From Arcuatula senhousia (Eukaryota > Mollusca > Bivalvia > Mytilida > Mytilidae): a DNA stretch of 64,000 nt. The notes under the pieces were generated by a model that searched no databases, was not told the origin of the DNA, and saw only the letters and a program-made list of their open reading frames with translations. This document shows, one piece after another, positions 1 to 13,900 of the stretch. The DNA is taken from contig OZ020306.1 of the NCBI GenBank assembly GCA_963971305.1, positions 70,715,022 to 70,779,021 of the forward strand. Reading direction: 5' to 3'. Position 1 is the first letter of the stretch; each line of letters begins with the position of its first letter. Position numbers and translations under genes: made by a program.

Positions 1-397
1 TTAGAGATCGTTGAGCTCTGATTGTTTATATTCTTGACATGACAAGTATGTTCTCAAACTTGCAGACAAGACTTCCATTAATAAAGTCAAAATGTATGTA
101 TATAAAGAGCATTATCATAGATGTCTTATTAAAAATAAAGGCATTGATGATAAATATTTCACTATACCTAAATACACTCAAACTTCATCTGACAAAAATG
201 GTATCATTGCCAACCATTCATCTTATTCTTTCATGTCTTCTTTAAATATTCAATTCACGAAGAGGCATGAATAGTTGCTATATTAATTATGGAAGCCTTA
301 AATTCACAAACCTATGTAAAAAAATAGGTAAATATTGTGGTCCATAACATAAAAGCAAATGTCTAACAATGGGGTAATCAAATATCATTATAACGAA

Positions 398-530
398 AAG
401 ACAAAGACACAATCGGTAGACAAAAAATAACAACGATACAAACAACATAGCATTAAAAAACACACACATAACAACAAAGTTGAAACGAGAGTGAACTCAA
501 GTGCTCCGGAAAAGTTAGCAGTTCCAGTCC
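398..530 (-). repeat. Diverged Penelope-like element 3'-tail fragment
   Basis: The stretch reads like the tail at 34,110-34,270. It keeps the order 'gacaaagac', 'gaaacgagagtgaactca', 'gtgctccgga' and a following 'gcagttcc', with many substitutions. Orientation matches the 34-kb element. It is an old insertion, and its ends are not sharp. Confidence 0.6.
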
Positions 531-1287
531 ATTATGTTTGTTTAACTGCCAAAAAAGGACAATAGGAATACTGCAACATTTTTAATCGTGATGAATCCAT
601 CACCTATGAATACAAAAACACAAAAAATGAGAATGAAAATCCCTGTCACTTCCAAGAGTTCATTCTTAGAAAACAACAATTTTCAAATTTGTACACCACC
701 TTGGGAACTGTCGTCCGTAGTCTGAAGCTGTTTCAAACTATTTGTCACACTTGGAATTAGGGATTTTCAAGAAGAAAATTGGCATTCTTATTGATACAAA
801 ATTAGCTTCTCTTCTGATTATTTTAGGAAATTCGTACAGAAAAATACGATGAAAGATACTAAGTCCTTTAGTACTCACAGATGTATTATGATACATGCAC
901 CCTCTCTGTCGCACACGACTATCATTCACTTACTTTCCCTTTTCATCAAACACCTCTGCCTCTTGAATTCCTTTTAGAAGTTTATAATATAAAGGTCTTA
1001 TACGGTCTCTGCAAAAGTGAAAAAGTAAAAAATGTAAGGCGAATTAGATGGTAATTGTTTTTTATTATTTTTGTTTGACTGATTGTTGTACTAAGATCCC
1101 TATTATGTTTCATAATCGCCTTGTGTTTGGTGTTACTAACGGACCCAGCGATCCTTATTAAATGGGGAGAAATAGCACCATAAAACCTGGTTTATCGCAC
1201 CATTATGTCTGAAATGCCTGTATCAAGGTCAGTATCATTGCGATTCAGGATTTCTCCCGTATGTCTTAATTGGATTGTTGTTTTTCC

Positions 1288-1450
1288 TATGACTAGAGTT
1301 CGAGTTATTAATTTATTTTCATGTTTTTTTTTTCCATATTCTATATGTTGTCTGTTTTATTTTTTGTCCTGTCCTTGTGTGTCTTTGCTGGTTTTGCTCC
1401 TTCGGACTTTGATATTTGGATGCCACATTGCTATATCTGCTTCTGTCTTA
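1288..1450 (+). repeat. Diverged Penelope-like element 3'-tail fragment
   Basis: This matches the reverse complement of the 34.1-kb tail. Shared blocks include 'gagttcgagtt', 'tgttgtctgttt', 'tttgtcctgt' and 'ccttcggactttg'. The small open frame across it (1,205-1,471) is a by-product of this tail, which stays open in several copies. Confidence 0.6.
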
Positions 1451-1974
1451 TTGATTGAATTTCGAGATTGATTCCCCAAGTTCGGTATTTTGTTTTAACC
1501 TTTCTCCTGGTCTACAAACAGCATTCATGAAGTAAACCCCAAAAACAATTCTAAACAACAAAAATATTTTCCAGGCACCAGGGGTAGTGGTCGACGCATT
1601 TGTCTTACATGCGACTTCACTTGGAAGACTAGGGAGATAGTAGGTCCCTCAAACACAAATGATTGTTCTTAAATGCTAAGAATGCCTGGTCGGTTAGCAC
1701 TTTTGTCCACAATATGCAGGTTACCGTTCTTCTTAGAACTTGTACTGGCGAAAAACAAAGACAACTTCTTGGTCAGATATTATCACATTTATAGGGACAT
1801 TTCAATCCGTTTTCATTAATGTTAGTCTCTGAAGAGGGACAAAGCTTTTAATTTTGATTTATTTAGTTGATTTTACCGATTAAAATGTGGTTTTCTTTCT
1901 TTTCCTAGCCCATTACATAACTTTTAATGATTTGTTTGACTGTTTTTTTTAAAGAAACAAATTTATTGTAAGTT

Positions 1975-2489
1975 ACAGATTGGTGCAAACATAACCTGTA
2001 CGGTAAGTTAACTTCAAGTTCACTTATGACTGGTCATGCGACTGCTATGAACAGACGCATGACTCGTTCCGAGTTAACTTGAAAAGCAGTCATAATTCCA
2101 TGTCTGCTTTTAAAAGCAGTCACATAATTATGACAGGTCTGGTCAAGATAACTTCGTGAAATCTCTGCTTTAAAAACTGAATGTAAAAGGTCAAATTTTA
2201 TGTTCTTTGCCTAAACTGTATTTGAAACTCATTTTTTATGTTAAATTAAACCCTTGCTTTATTAAACGTGTCTGATAAGAGCAGACTTGTTGCAATGACT
2301 GGTCTGGTAAAAGCAGTCATGTCTTTGTGACTGGTTATGACCTGTCATAAAAAAGCTATCACAAGTCTGCTTTGACCAGCCAACTCAAGTTAACTTGAAT
2401 GTCTGATCTAGCAGACATGAGCAGACGTGGAAAGCAATCACAAAGTAAACTTGATGTTAACTTCCGTACAGGTTATGTGTGCACCTAGC
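1975..2489. mobile_element. MITE-like element, TIR family A, copy 1
   Basis: About 0.5 kb bounded by inverted repeats: CAGATTGGTGCAAACATAAC on the left and the complement of CAGCTAGGTGCACACATAAC on the right. Similarity continues through 'CTGTACGG' and 'AAGTTAAC'. Both ends are flanked by TA, consistent with a TA target duplication. The interior is made of repeated short blocks such as GCAGTCAT, GACTGGTCAT and AGCAGAC in both orientations. There is no coding capacity, so any transposase must come from elsewhere. A related element lies at 32,518-32,985. Confidence 0.7.
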
Positions 2490-3165
2490 TGTACTTAAGT
2501 GACCTACCACTATTTTTTATTTTATTTTATGTTTTGATATTATATTTTCATAAATTCCTCTTCTTACATGTACATTTTAGCAACAGTCAATATGATAAGG
2601 CATGCCAATCTTAAATCGGAGGTTTTATCTTTAGTCGATTCATTGTTTGGACGATTTTGATTTATTGATATAACTTTATATCTTTATTAGATAGCTGTAA
2701 AAAGTGTGAAACACAATATAAGTTCGTAAATTACTAACATCTATCGATGTATTACAATTATAAGTTGTAGTAGAAAACGGTTTGTATAAAACTAGAAGTC
2801 AAACGATATATTAATGTACACGGATATAGATTTTCTATATAGAAAGTAGAATACTATGTGAGGACCAGTAACCATCCACAGTTATGTATACAGAAACGAA
2901 TAGATAATCAATTTAATTGGATTATACCAATATAAATGGCATTTTATACCATTTTACTGTTTTTGAATTGTAAATCTTAACCAGGTAAGAATATGATTTT
3001 TGTCATTTAAAACCAAAGTAACTTCATTTGTTTGCGGAATGATTTTGTCCTTTAACCATTATCGGTAATATAGAACTTGTAAGTTTTTAAAATATTGTTT
3101 AAACCATTGCATCCATGATACAATTTTTGATCATTTCAAAACTGTGTCACACGTATGAGAGACCC
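2490..3165. other. Non-coding, nothing recognised
   Basis: AT-rich sequence without a convincing ORF, RNA gene or repeat boundary. Confidence 0.5.
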
Positions 3166-3770
3166 CATATAAAACAAGCTTAATACCCCCTTCACACAAA
3201 CGATATATTCTCTCACGAGTTGTTACGATTTTCAAAATGTTTAGTTTTACGAGTTCTTGTGAGATTTTCTTCCAATCTTTTTGATTCTATTTCCGAGTAA
3301 TGCTGATTTCGTCCAGCGACGATGCGAATTTTATTTTAGACGTGTTTACGAGCATGTTATGATGTCTTAACGACATTCTTACGAGTGAATGGCGATATTT
3401 AAAAGGATATCGCAACTATCTTGCAAACCACCCTTAAAAAATCTTTTTCGAGGTCTTCCCGAGTTAGTTACGAGTTAAGCAGAGTTAATGAAGATCGCTT
3501 CGAGCTCTTTACGAGTTATTTACGATGTGTTTACGAGTTAAATAATGACATGGTTGCTTTTTCAACTCGTAAAAGTCTAATGAGGATTTTTGACAGACAT
3601 GTCAAAAATCCTCGTTAAACTTTCACTAGTTCTTGCGATTTCATACGAGCTAGAAAGACCTGCTTCCGAGTTAAACAGAGTGCTTTACGAGTCTTTGCGA
3701 TCAAGTACGAGTTGAAAGGGGTAATAGAGAGCTGTTTCCGCACGTTCGTTTTATGTGGTGATATAAGTGG
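3166..3770. repeat. Degenerate ACGAGTT-rich repeat block
   Basis: The heptamer ACGAGTT and close variants (TTACGAGTT, TACGAGTTA, TCCGAGTTA) recur many times at irregular spacing. Weak inverted similarity at the edges ('catataaaacaa' on the left, 'ttcgttttatgtgg' on the right) suggests an old inverted-repeat element. The 65-codon open frame inside simply translates the repeat. Confidence 0.5.
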
Positions 3771-4683
3771 TGTGTTGGATTCAAATCGATATACTTGCTT
3801 AGTTTTAGTATTACATGATAAATAATTCCAAGCTATTTGTCCTTTACAGCTAGTGTTCCATATAGAGCTTCTCTACCTCTCATGTGTTTTTGTTGTTTTT
3901 ATATCCCAGGTTCTCTCGTGTTGAGTTGAACCTATTCGGATTTGTTTGTTTCTGTTTGTTAATTTGTGCTTTGTTTAAGCAACCATTTGGAGGAAAATCG
4001 ACTAAGATTTTAAAAGCATTTTTTTTGTATTTTAATTCTACATCGGAACACATCTTACGTAAACGTAGTTACTTATAAAGCAGTTAATTTGATGGTGTGC
4101 CTTAAGACATGTTAATCAGAAGAACAAAGAAAACTAAGAAAACGGAAACTCGTTGATGACCAAAACTATTTTCTATTACACATTTCTTCGGTAAATCATC
4201 AGACTTAATAGTTAAGATTGTAATCTACATTATTGACAGTTATGTTTTATTCGCTCTAAACAATAACTGGTAACAAAGATGCATTTCATTTTAATAACCC
4301 GCTGATAAGGGAACTTGTCATCTGTCATATTTAATTGATCGTTTCTTCAATCACATTCATAAAGCAAACTTGAAGGATCAATCTCATTGTTTAGGAGAAA
4401 AGACAAAACATGGAAGACACACTGGAATGCTTATAGATCGCAATGGTCCTGACTTGGTACAGGCATTTCAAATGAATTGGTGGGTTTAACCAGGTTTTAT
4501 TGCGCGCCAAACCTTCCTCTTCCATTGCGATCTGATAGACCAGTATTAACACACACCGCAGCACGGTTGTGACGACATAATAAGGATAATAAGATGATCA
4601 TCTCAGTACAACAATCAGCAAAACACTAATCAAAACACTAATCAAAACGTTCATACAAGGGTATATTTAATTTTAGAACAGAC
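3771..4683. other. 5' flank of the death-domain gene
   Basis: No promoter element is obvious. An acceptor-like 'tttaattttag' ends 9 bases before the ATG at 4,684, so the ATG may lie in the second exon of the transcript, with a non-coding exon upstream. This is inference only. Confidence 0.35.
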
Positions 4684-4954
4684 ATGTGTGACATACCAGC
4701 ACTGCATTTACTTGAGGATCAGACAAAAGCAATAAAAACCCTTCCAAATGTGTCAGACCCAACATTGGACATTGACAACTTTAATAATGTGGTTCAAGCT
4801 GTAGTTTTGGGAACCGAAGAGCTCTTTGAAAAAGTGACAAACTATGCCATAGAAATTTCGAACAAATTAGAAACTGTTAGAGTATCTATCAAAAACTCCT
4901 CCGTAAAAATAGCAGAAGGAATACAAGAGAGAATCAAGAAGCTTTCTGTTGAAG
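4684..4954 (+). CDS. Death-domain gene exon 1
   Basis: Opens with MCDIPALHLLEDQTKAI and encodes 90 codons plus one base. The segment is predicted mostly helical and amphipathic ('EELFEKVTNYAIEISNKLE'). It ends at GAAG|GTACGC, phase 1, matching the two-base start of exon 2. The frame stays open only 14 codons past the donor. I recognise no family in this segment. Confidence 0.65.
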
Positions 4955-7900
4955 GTACGCAATCATAGTTAAAATCTAATAGATTATTTTTTTTTCTAAT
5001 TTGCGTATAGGCACGATTAGGTTAAAATTTAGGTAACAACAAACCTACCGGACTAGGCTGATGGATATCATATATCCACAAAGAAAAGACAAACATGACA
5101 AAGACACACCATAAAAATTGAAAATATCGATATTGCTACCAGTATCGCTCCCTTCGGGAGCTTATTATATATCCATTTACTTAGGGTGTGTTATATTTTA
5201 AAAGGTTCATTCGTTTTGAATGTTACTTTTCACAGGGATTGTAGTTTAAATTTTCAAATAGTGAAAATTTGAATCTTAATTATTACACATTATCTTCGAT
5301 AAATCTCAAAGAGTTCATAATTTGAATTAGCTGTTTATTAGAAAAAGATGATCGCTAAAAAGTTGCACTAGGAAAACTCTATTTGCGAGAGCAAAAATAT
5401 GTCTATTTTCACTGTACGGTAATTTCGGGTTATTGGACAGCAGAACTAAATTCGTTGATTTTATATTATGCTTTAAATTGTATATGCTGGTCTTAGGTCT
5501 TTCCGATGTCTATCCATCCGCTTTCAGTTTCCATGAAATTTTTCGATATTTTATTTTTAAATTTTACCTTAAGCTAAGATAAAAATGTGTTCAATATTCA
5601 ATTGCAAGCCTTTTTCCTTATAATAAAGAATAAAAAAAATGCTCCAAAGAGGCAACCTACTGTCCTGATAGTTCCTGATCCTATTTGCCTAGTAAAACCT
5701 AGCAAAAGATTCAAACAGGGAAGCCAAATCCGGCATCTGCAGTACAAGGAAAGAAACAATTTTGAATTTAAAAATCGGATATTTTAACGACAAAATATAC
5801 TAAAATTTTATTGGTAAATTGGTGTTAGACAAAGATAGTAACCTCGAAAACGATCCATACAATAAGTTATTTACAATTAATGTTACACTTACAATCCTAT
5901 ATTTGACGTTATTGGTATATCTAGTCAACCTTCTTCAGAATAACCCTTTCAGATTGGTAATTACAGTCAAACCTGTCTTAAGTGACCCTTGAAGGGACAG
6001 GGTGTAAAAGGTCACATAAGACAGGTGGTCACTGAATACAGGTTTGGCATTGGTCATATTATCCATGCCAAAATCTTTAGCTTTTTTGTATGCCTGCAAG
6101 GTACTGTAAGGCCTATGGGGCAAAATAATTTACGATGGCAGCTTCATATAGGAATAACCTTTGAATTGATGTAAATACATGTATCATTTATTTACCAATA
6201 AAAATTAAAGGCATGCGGCTACTGATAGTACTAACCTTCGAGTTTATGTAAATATAGTTCATTCACCAGTAAAAACTAAAAGTTTAGGGGACAAATAAAT
6301 TATTATACTGATAAAACTGTTTACCAATTCCAAGAGTTGTAAGGGCTAAAGTAATTTTAGATGACTGAATGAACTAACCTTTGATTTTATAATTCATCCA
6401 CCATATTGACATTTGAAAGTTTGTGGAACAGATTGTTTATTATGACGATGAGACTGAATTCCATCCCCAGAGTTGTTCAGTTTTAATCTTCATTTGGCAG
6501 CTTAATACATAAACAAATCCACATGTGGAAATTCAGTCCTTCCTGCTGCTAAACTTCACCTTATACAATCTGTTTACTATGGTAAAACTCTGGTGGTTAT
6601 AATTGCACCCTGAGTTCACTCTACAATACAGTGGGTCCAAACTTAGGATAAAGTGTAAGATGCGTCTTACCTGTCCAAAGGTTCAGCAACAAGAAGACCG
6701 TTTCCGTGAGATCTCATTCGGTCCTCGGTTTTCGGCATCCATCAGCCAATCAGTGACTTGCAATCCGAATATTACCATGGTGACGATCTATTTATATCTA
6801 ACGAAAACCCCCGTCTAATTTTACCACACTCCCCCCCCAACTTTATAAAGGTGGGACCTATACCTAAATTATAAAATGTTATGCCACCCAAAAATGGCAG
6901 AATGCCAGCCTTAACCCACATAAAAATGGGACTTCAGGTAACATTATGCTACAGGCATTAAAATATATACCTTTCTTGCTACAGCGCAATATGTAGCGAC
7001 CTAACTGCCATTATCCTGGGTTGTAAACTAAAAACAACATAAGTTGAACCCATATAAAAGGGAAATAACCAAAATTGGAGTGTGATAATACTAAAATACT
7101 GAAAAGAACCTGCGGCAAGGTGTAAGTCTGTCAAAACTGAGAATTTACTTAAAAACCACCCTTACCCAAAAATTAACTTGAAATTTAAATAAAAATCTCC
7201 TTAAAGATTCCTAGCCGGTACATGTAGTAAAAAATACTCAAAAACATTTAACAAAATAACCCACACGAAATATTCTCTTGATAATTCGAAACAATCTAAC
7301 ACCCTTGCTAGATTTAAATTTTACTACTGTACAATTAAAAAAAATAACAAGTCATTAACCCTGTTATCAGGGGATTCTTTTCCTCTCTCTTATTAAAATA
7401 AAATATCAGTATAAGTGGTCGATATTCCCAACTTATGGAAAAACCCTATAAAAAGGTTCCAAGTCTGAAGCAACAAAAATTTACTCAAAATTTTTTATAA
7501 AAATTAATATAAAGCTTCAACTTGGACTTGAAACTGGCAACTTATAACTCACATGTATGTTTAAGCTGCATACAAAAATTATCAAAAGGAACGTATGTAC
7601 AACTGACTCAAAAGTCAGATTCTCTCTGAATATGACCACCTATAAATATAAACCTTATCAAGTCTCAAAGTCTGTCGTCCGTAGTCACGTTGCTGTCGGC
7701 AGTTCTAATGTCTGATCTTATACGAACCAGAGGGTATCCCCTTCTGGTACGTCCTCAAACACCCTCTCAGTCTTGAGGCGTTTGCCTTCCCAGAGCAAAA
7801 TCTGGGCAGTTTCCTCTCCTGGGAACATCCCAGCCAACAGCTGGCTCAAGTCCTCCAAGTTGTTTACCACTACCCAGAATTCATCCTGGGTATTCCCATT

Positions 7901-10900
7901 CACTATGTAGAGGCGTTTCGGCCTGGAAACCTTTACCTGGACCTCAACCTCCTCAACAATCCCGTCCACCACCACATATTCTTCTGGCTGCCCAGCCATT
8001 GCTGGGACATCTTCCGCCTGGGCCGCTGCCTCATCCTTGGTCTTGTGCTCCACAAGTGCACCTTGGGCTACCACCTCGTCCTTGGTCTCGTCCTTGACTA
8101 CTGGCTCCAAAGCCAAGTCCTGGGCAACCTCCCGGATAATGGGTTCTACCTCCAATGTCTTCAGGAGTTCCCGCTGGTCCGGGGTCAAGAAACTCAACAG
8201 CTTGGCTGCTACCCCCCAATACAGCAACAGCCCTGGGCAATTTACGGGTCTCAGACTGAGTCGTCTTGGGGGGTCCACCCTGCCACCCGGCACAGATCTC
8301 TCACTCCTCTTCTGTCTTTTTGTGCTAGTGTGCACAACCCACTAATGGCTACTCGCGGCAGGAGAAACTCCCACATCTCAAGGATAGTGGCTTGATCCCC
8401 AAGAATCATCTGGGCTAGTCTCTTTAGAACGGCCAGCTGCCTCATTTGATGCAACCCTGACGTGGTGTCAGGGAAGGTAAACACCTCTGATAGGTGGGCT
8501 TTTAGGACGTGCCTCCTGATGGTCTTATCCCTCTTGTCACATCCTTCAACAGGGCAGGGAGACTTCTTGGGGAGGGACACACCATGGCGCTCAACCCATC
8601 TAGCCGGCAGTGCATCCTCAGGAGTATCTGACACTCCAAACAACTCCTCTACGGAAGGTCTCTCCTCCTGTCTCTCCTCCTCCCGCTTCAACAGAATGCA
8701 ACTCCTCAGGTCATCTGGGGCAAATGCCAGCATGCCTCTCCCCCTGCCAGAGGCAGGGTTTTTCTCCTCCCTCCAACTTCTTTTTTCATCACCCTCTGCC
8801 ATACTGTCTACTTTTACCTTACTTCTAGAAATACTGAAATAATAAAAAAACATATTAAGTACTGGTTGAACTGCCGTTTCAACGTGACGTTTTATTCCCT
8901 GCCTTCTTTTATACAATTAGGGCAGACATATTCGTCTATACCCTGTACATCTTCAGGGGACAATTGCACACAGGACAAGTGGAACCAGTCTTTGCATGTA
9001 TCACAACCAACCATCGTTTCCCCCGTATCCGGTTGCTTACATATTCAGTACCGCTTTACTGTTCTACCTACTTTACCAACCTCATCAGGTTGATTTTGCA
9101 AAATATCCTCACCATTGAGGAGTCTCTTTTGACTTTCCCTCAACCATGCAGGGACAAGCCTATCTTTGCAATTTTTTAACCGGTCATGGTTTGTTGTGAA
9201 AATAAGCTTCTGTAGCTTAACTCTATACACAAAGGAAGTGAGTTTCTTTACCACTAATCCTGGCCCCTTCCAGGTTGGACTTAATTTCTTATTCTTGCCC
9301 TTAATTTGAGCTGTATCTAGTACATATACCAAGTCACCCTCTTTGTACTCTGTTTCATTCACTCTCAGGTCATAATTTCGTTTCATTACTTTCTGAGTTC
9401 CCTGGAAAGTCTTTCTAGCAATGTCATGGCTCCTCTGGATTGCCTTTTCTAACTCTACTACATAGCTATCCATCCCTGTACAAGACACTCCTTTAGCACC
9501 ACCAAATACCAAGTCTGCCGGCTGGTTATTCTCCCTTCCCAACATTAATTTATTGGGGGTATACCCAGTACTCCGGTTTACACTTGATCTCAAGGCACCT
9601 GCAAGTTGTGGCAAATGGATATCCCAATCTGTCTGGGAGGAACCTACAAAGCATCTAACTGCGTTCATCAAGCTACTATTTTGGCGTTCCACCTGGCCAT
9701 TAGCTGATGGGCGTAGTTCTGGCTTTGTGTATATGTAGTAACTCACACACTGACTTAAAAACGGAGCTCTCAAAATTACGCCCTTGGTCAGTAAAAATCT
9801 CAAAAGGATAACCAAACCTGGTGAAAAACTCATTTATGGCTGCTCTTGCAGTTATCTCAGCTGTCTGGGCTGGCAATGGTATGCACTCTGTCCACTTTGA
9901 AAATTGATCCACCATCATCAGGACATATTCATTCCCAGACTTAGTTCTGGGAAAGGGACCGATAAAGTCTAAGTGAACCCTTTCCATAGGTGCCCCCGCA
10001 TGATAAGGGGTCAATGAACACCTAGCGTTTCTGGACGGTTTCTTATTCTTACTACATACACTGCAAGTCAGGACAAAGGATCGGATTTCTCTAGACATAT
10101 TATACCAATAGTAACTAGTCTTTATCTTAGCCATGGTTCTTTCTGTTCCCTGATGACCCGCTGAGGGATACTCATGACAGAGTTCCAAAACCATAGTTTT
10201 CATCTTTCTAGGTACAACCAATCTGCTCCCATCAGCCTCTCTCTTAGGGATATTTCTCAACACACCCTGTTCATCTAGGTAAAACAACTCCTTGTTTAAC
10301 CAATAGGCTTTAGCAGCTGGTGAAGACAAAAACAATTGGTCATCTGATGGCTTCTCTCTAGTTTTTAACCAGTGTAATATGAGACCTAAGTCTGGATCCT
10401 CTGAATGGGCAGTCATTAGTTCTTCTTGGGTGTATCCCTTGAACTGTATCCCACTATTTGGTCTAATTATACATACATAAGCCTGATCACTAGTGAATGA
10501 GTGGATATACTGGTCTGACTCTGAAACTTCTGAATCTCAATACCTGTTGAACATTCTTGGTCTAGCCTCCCAGTATTCTAGGTAGTACAACTATCAGACT
10601 CAACTAAAACAACTGTGCTACTGACTCTAACAGTTCACCAGGATCTGACTTTACCTTTGCAGTGCGTCTACGTCTGGTCAATGGTACTGCTTCATCTATT
10701 TCATGTAGAAATTTATCCCATGTTCTATGGGTTCTCTGGCAATATGGACAACCCCCACAAGGCAACTTTTCTAAAAGTACATCAGCTGAGTAATTGGGAC
10801 AATATGGAGGCTCATCTGGAATCTGGATAGGGCATCTGCATTCTGGTGATGTTTCCCTGGACGGTGTACTATCTTCATATCATACTGGCTGAGCTCATCT

Positions 10901-13900
10901 AGCCACCGTGCAATTTGACCTTGAGGTTCCTTAAATCCAATCAACCATGTAAGACTGCTATGGTCCGTCTGCACTGTAAATTGTCTCCCGAGTAAATAGT
11001 GACGAAACCGAATAACCGCAAGCAACTCTTTACGCGTCGTACAATATCTGCGTTGTTCCGGAGTTAAAGCAAAGCTACCGTAAGCAACAACTCGTTCCTG
11101 ACCCGCCACTATTTGTAGTAACTCTGCCCCGATAGCAGTGTCTGACGCGTCCGTATCAAGGATAAAATGATCGTCCCTGTTAGGCAGGGCTAAAACCGGT
11201 GCAGTAAGTAACCGATGTTTGATCTCCTCGAACGCGTTTTGTTGTAACTCGGTCCACACAAATGGCTGTTTCCCAGTAATAGCATACAGGGGGACAGATA
11301 TCTCAGCGAAATTCTTGATAAACCCGCGGTGATAATTCGCGAAACCAAGAAACTGCTCGACCTCACGTGTTTTTGTGGGAATGGGCCAACTTTCAACTGG
11401 CTCTAAATGAGATTCACCTATAGCAATACCCTCTTCACTTACTGTTCTACCCAAAAATGTGACTGATCTTTTGAAAAGCTCACATTTTTTCGGTTTTAAC
11501 CTCAATTGGTACTTTCTTAATCTCTCAAATACATCTCTGAGATTTTCCAAATGATGATCAAAACTAGGCCCTAGGACAAGGATATCATCAAGAAAAGCTA
11601 AAACTGTTTTCCAAATCAAACCTCTTAGTACCAAGTTCATTACCCTAGCAAAAGTACCAGGGGCATTACAAAGGCCAAAACTCATTCTTACACACTCGAA
11701 AAGGCCATATTTTGTAATAAAGGCAGTTTTCTTTTGGTCTTCTGGTTTTATTTTGATCTGCCAATATGCACTGTTGGCATCAAGTTTTGAGTAAAAAATA
11801 TTACCAGCCAAGGTGTCTAAACATTCCTCTATCAGGTGTAAGGGATAAACCTCTTTTCGAGTTACCGCATTCAACTTACGGTAATCCAGGCAATATCTAA
11901 CTCCACCGTCTGGCTTGCGTATCAAGACAGGGGCTGAGCACCACTCTGACGTAGAGGGTTGTATTACACCTGCGTCCAACATCTTTTTGAGATGAGTCTC
12001 CTCCTCACTTACAAAGCATTGAGGGGTACGGCGCATTCTTTCCTTTACAGGGGGTACATCACCAGTGTCTATACCATGCTCTATAGCTGTGAAATTACCC
12101 AAGTCAAAATCATTCTTTGCGAAAACATCTTGGTACTCGAACAGTAAATTCTTCAGCTTATCCTGCTGGTCTAAGGTCAGGTCCTCAATGGATCTATCAT
12201 AAAGCCCTTGTAAATTTAAGGGTAGTATTACCTTATTACACTTATTCAACTCTTGTTCTTCAGATTTGACCTCAATTGTCACAGAGTTAACCTGTGGATC
12301 CCTCTCTTCAGCAAGGGAGCTAACCTCTCTACATGGTTCAATAAGTCCAACCTCTTGGCCCTTATCAAGAACTAACATGTTGTCTGTGACATTTACAATG
12401 CAAACCTGTGGCTTAGTACCTTTGGAACAAACTACTCTGGGTTGAATAAACGTTGACTCTGCCAATTGTGTAACAGGTTCCACTACATAGTCTGACTCTT
12501 GAAATTCCCCATCGCATGAAAACCTTACTGCTGAACTGGGTGGTATAATAGTTCTAGCTGATACTGTAACTTTCTGTATTCTTGGTATAAACTCTGGAAC
12601 CCCCTCCATTAATTGGAATTGGACAATCTTACCACAACACTCTAATTCTCTTCTACCCATATGGATTGAAACATTGTGCTTCTCTAAGAAATCTAAACCC
12701 AATAGCATCTCACAATCTAATGGCCCTACATATAATTCTTCTTTGAACCGCTCAGAATCTATCTCAAAATAAAGAGGTAATGTCATTGGTTGTGACATAT
12801 AGTGAAACGGATTCATTGGAGCTTGTGTCATTGGGCATGGCATAGCTTGAACCTGATTTGTCGGAGCTAGTGTCATTGGTCGTGACATAGCTTGATTCTG
12901 ATTTGTAGGAGCTAATGTCATTGGTCGTGACATAGCTTGGTTCTGAAAAATAGATCGATTGTTTGAAAATTGTGAATTCCCAGTTATGCCTGGGTTGGGC
13001 ATACTGGTAACAGTGTTTTGAACCTGTAAAGTTTGTTGTTGCCCAATAAAGTCTGGGTTGGACATACTGGCAACTGATAAAGGTTCGTTATTTCCCATGT
13101 GAGTGGGATTTTCACCTGATGGACTGAGGGAGGACAAATCAAATAATTGTTTCTCAGGCTCTAACATACCGGTTGGTTGGTTGTGATACAATGAACTGGA
13201 TACACCTGTTTGTTTTTGTGACTTGTATTCTTGACCTATATCACCTAATAAATCATATGTCCAACTATCATCATAACATTGTGATGTGCTTTGGTGTGAG
13301 TCTAATGCATACCCATTTGAATCATTTGTGGGGTTTTGGACTGTATCAGTTGGTTTAATTCTGACTTCTTGTTTGATTTGTGAATTTTTCGGGTTGTCAG
13401 AGAAAGGTCCCCATCTTTCAAGACTAGTACTCAAGTCTTCATGTTTTCTAAAATCTACATGTACATAAAGTCTTTCTGGTGCCCTTAAATAGGGAATACT
13501 ACAAAATGTTTCCCATGTAAATGGGTCAGTTTCTCTTGTTCTGATTATGTAATCAGCTATTTGTTGCCCTACACCTTGCAACTTCAACAACTCCTCACGA
13601 GTGCACAAATTTATTTTTATTTTGTCTGTTGCCATTGCTTTTGTTTATTGTGACCTTTATAAGTAAAACTAATCTACTTTATTCAATAAACAAAACACAT
13701 ACAATCAAAACAATATCTTAATTTGTAATCTACGACAATGTTTACACTCAACGGAAATCACTTCCGGTCAACTCGGGAATGTTGTGTACACGTCACACAA
13801 CCTTTGTTGACTACGCAAAATCGAATCTCACGATTTCGTGTCTACGTCACAGCCGCAACTGTGAAAATGGGTCAACGTTTTCAATTCCCACAATAATAAC

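Larger units (their letters stand above)
1..1974. other. Intergenic, old repeat fragments, no gene
   Basis: No coding region is supported here; the open frames are short and lack family features. The stretch contains two diverged copies of the Penelope-like 3' tail, listed separately, and otherwise unassigned AT-rich sequence. Confidence 0.6.

Noticed and set aside
1574..1650. tRNA-like stretch 'ggggtagtggtcgacgc'
   Set aside because: An A-box-like block is visible but no B box or cloverleaf could be folded by eye.
6603..6818. 71-codon frame found identically at 14,119-14,334
   Set aside because: It lies wholly in the LTRs; identity reflects LTR homology, not a protein.
8037..8842. Several plus-strand frames of 100-126 codons
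   Set aside because: They overlap the two Gypsy accessory ORFs on the other strand, have no family features and start inside the element.
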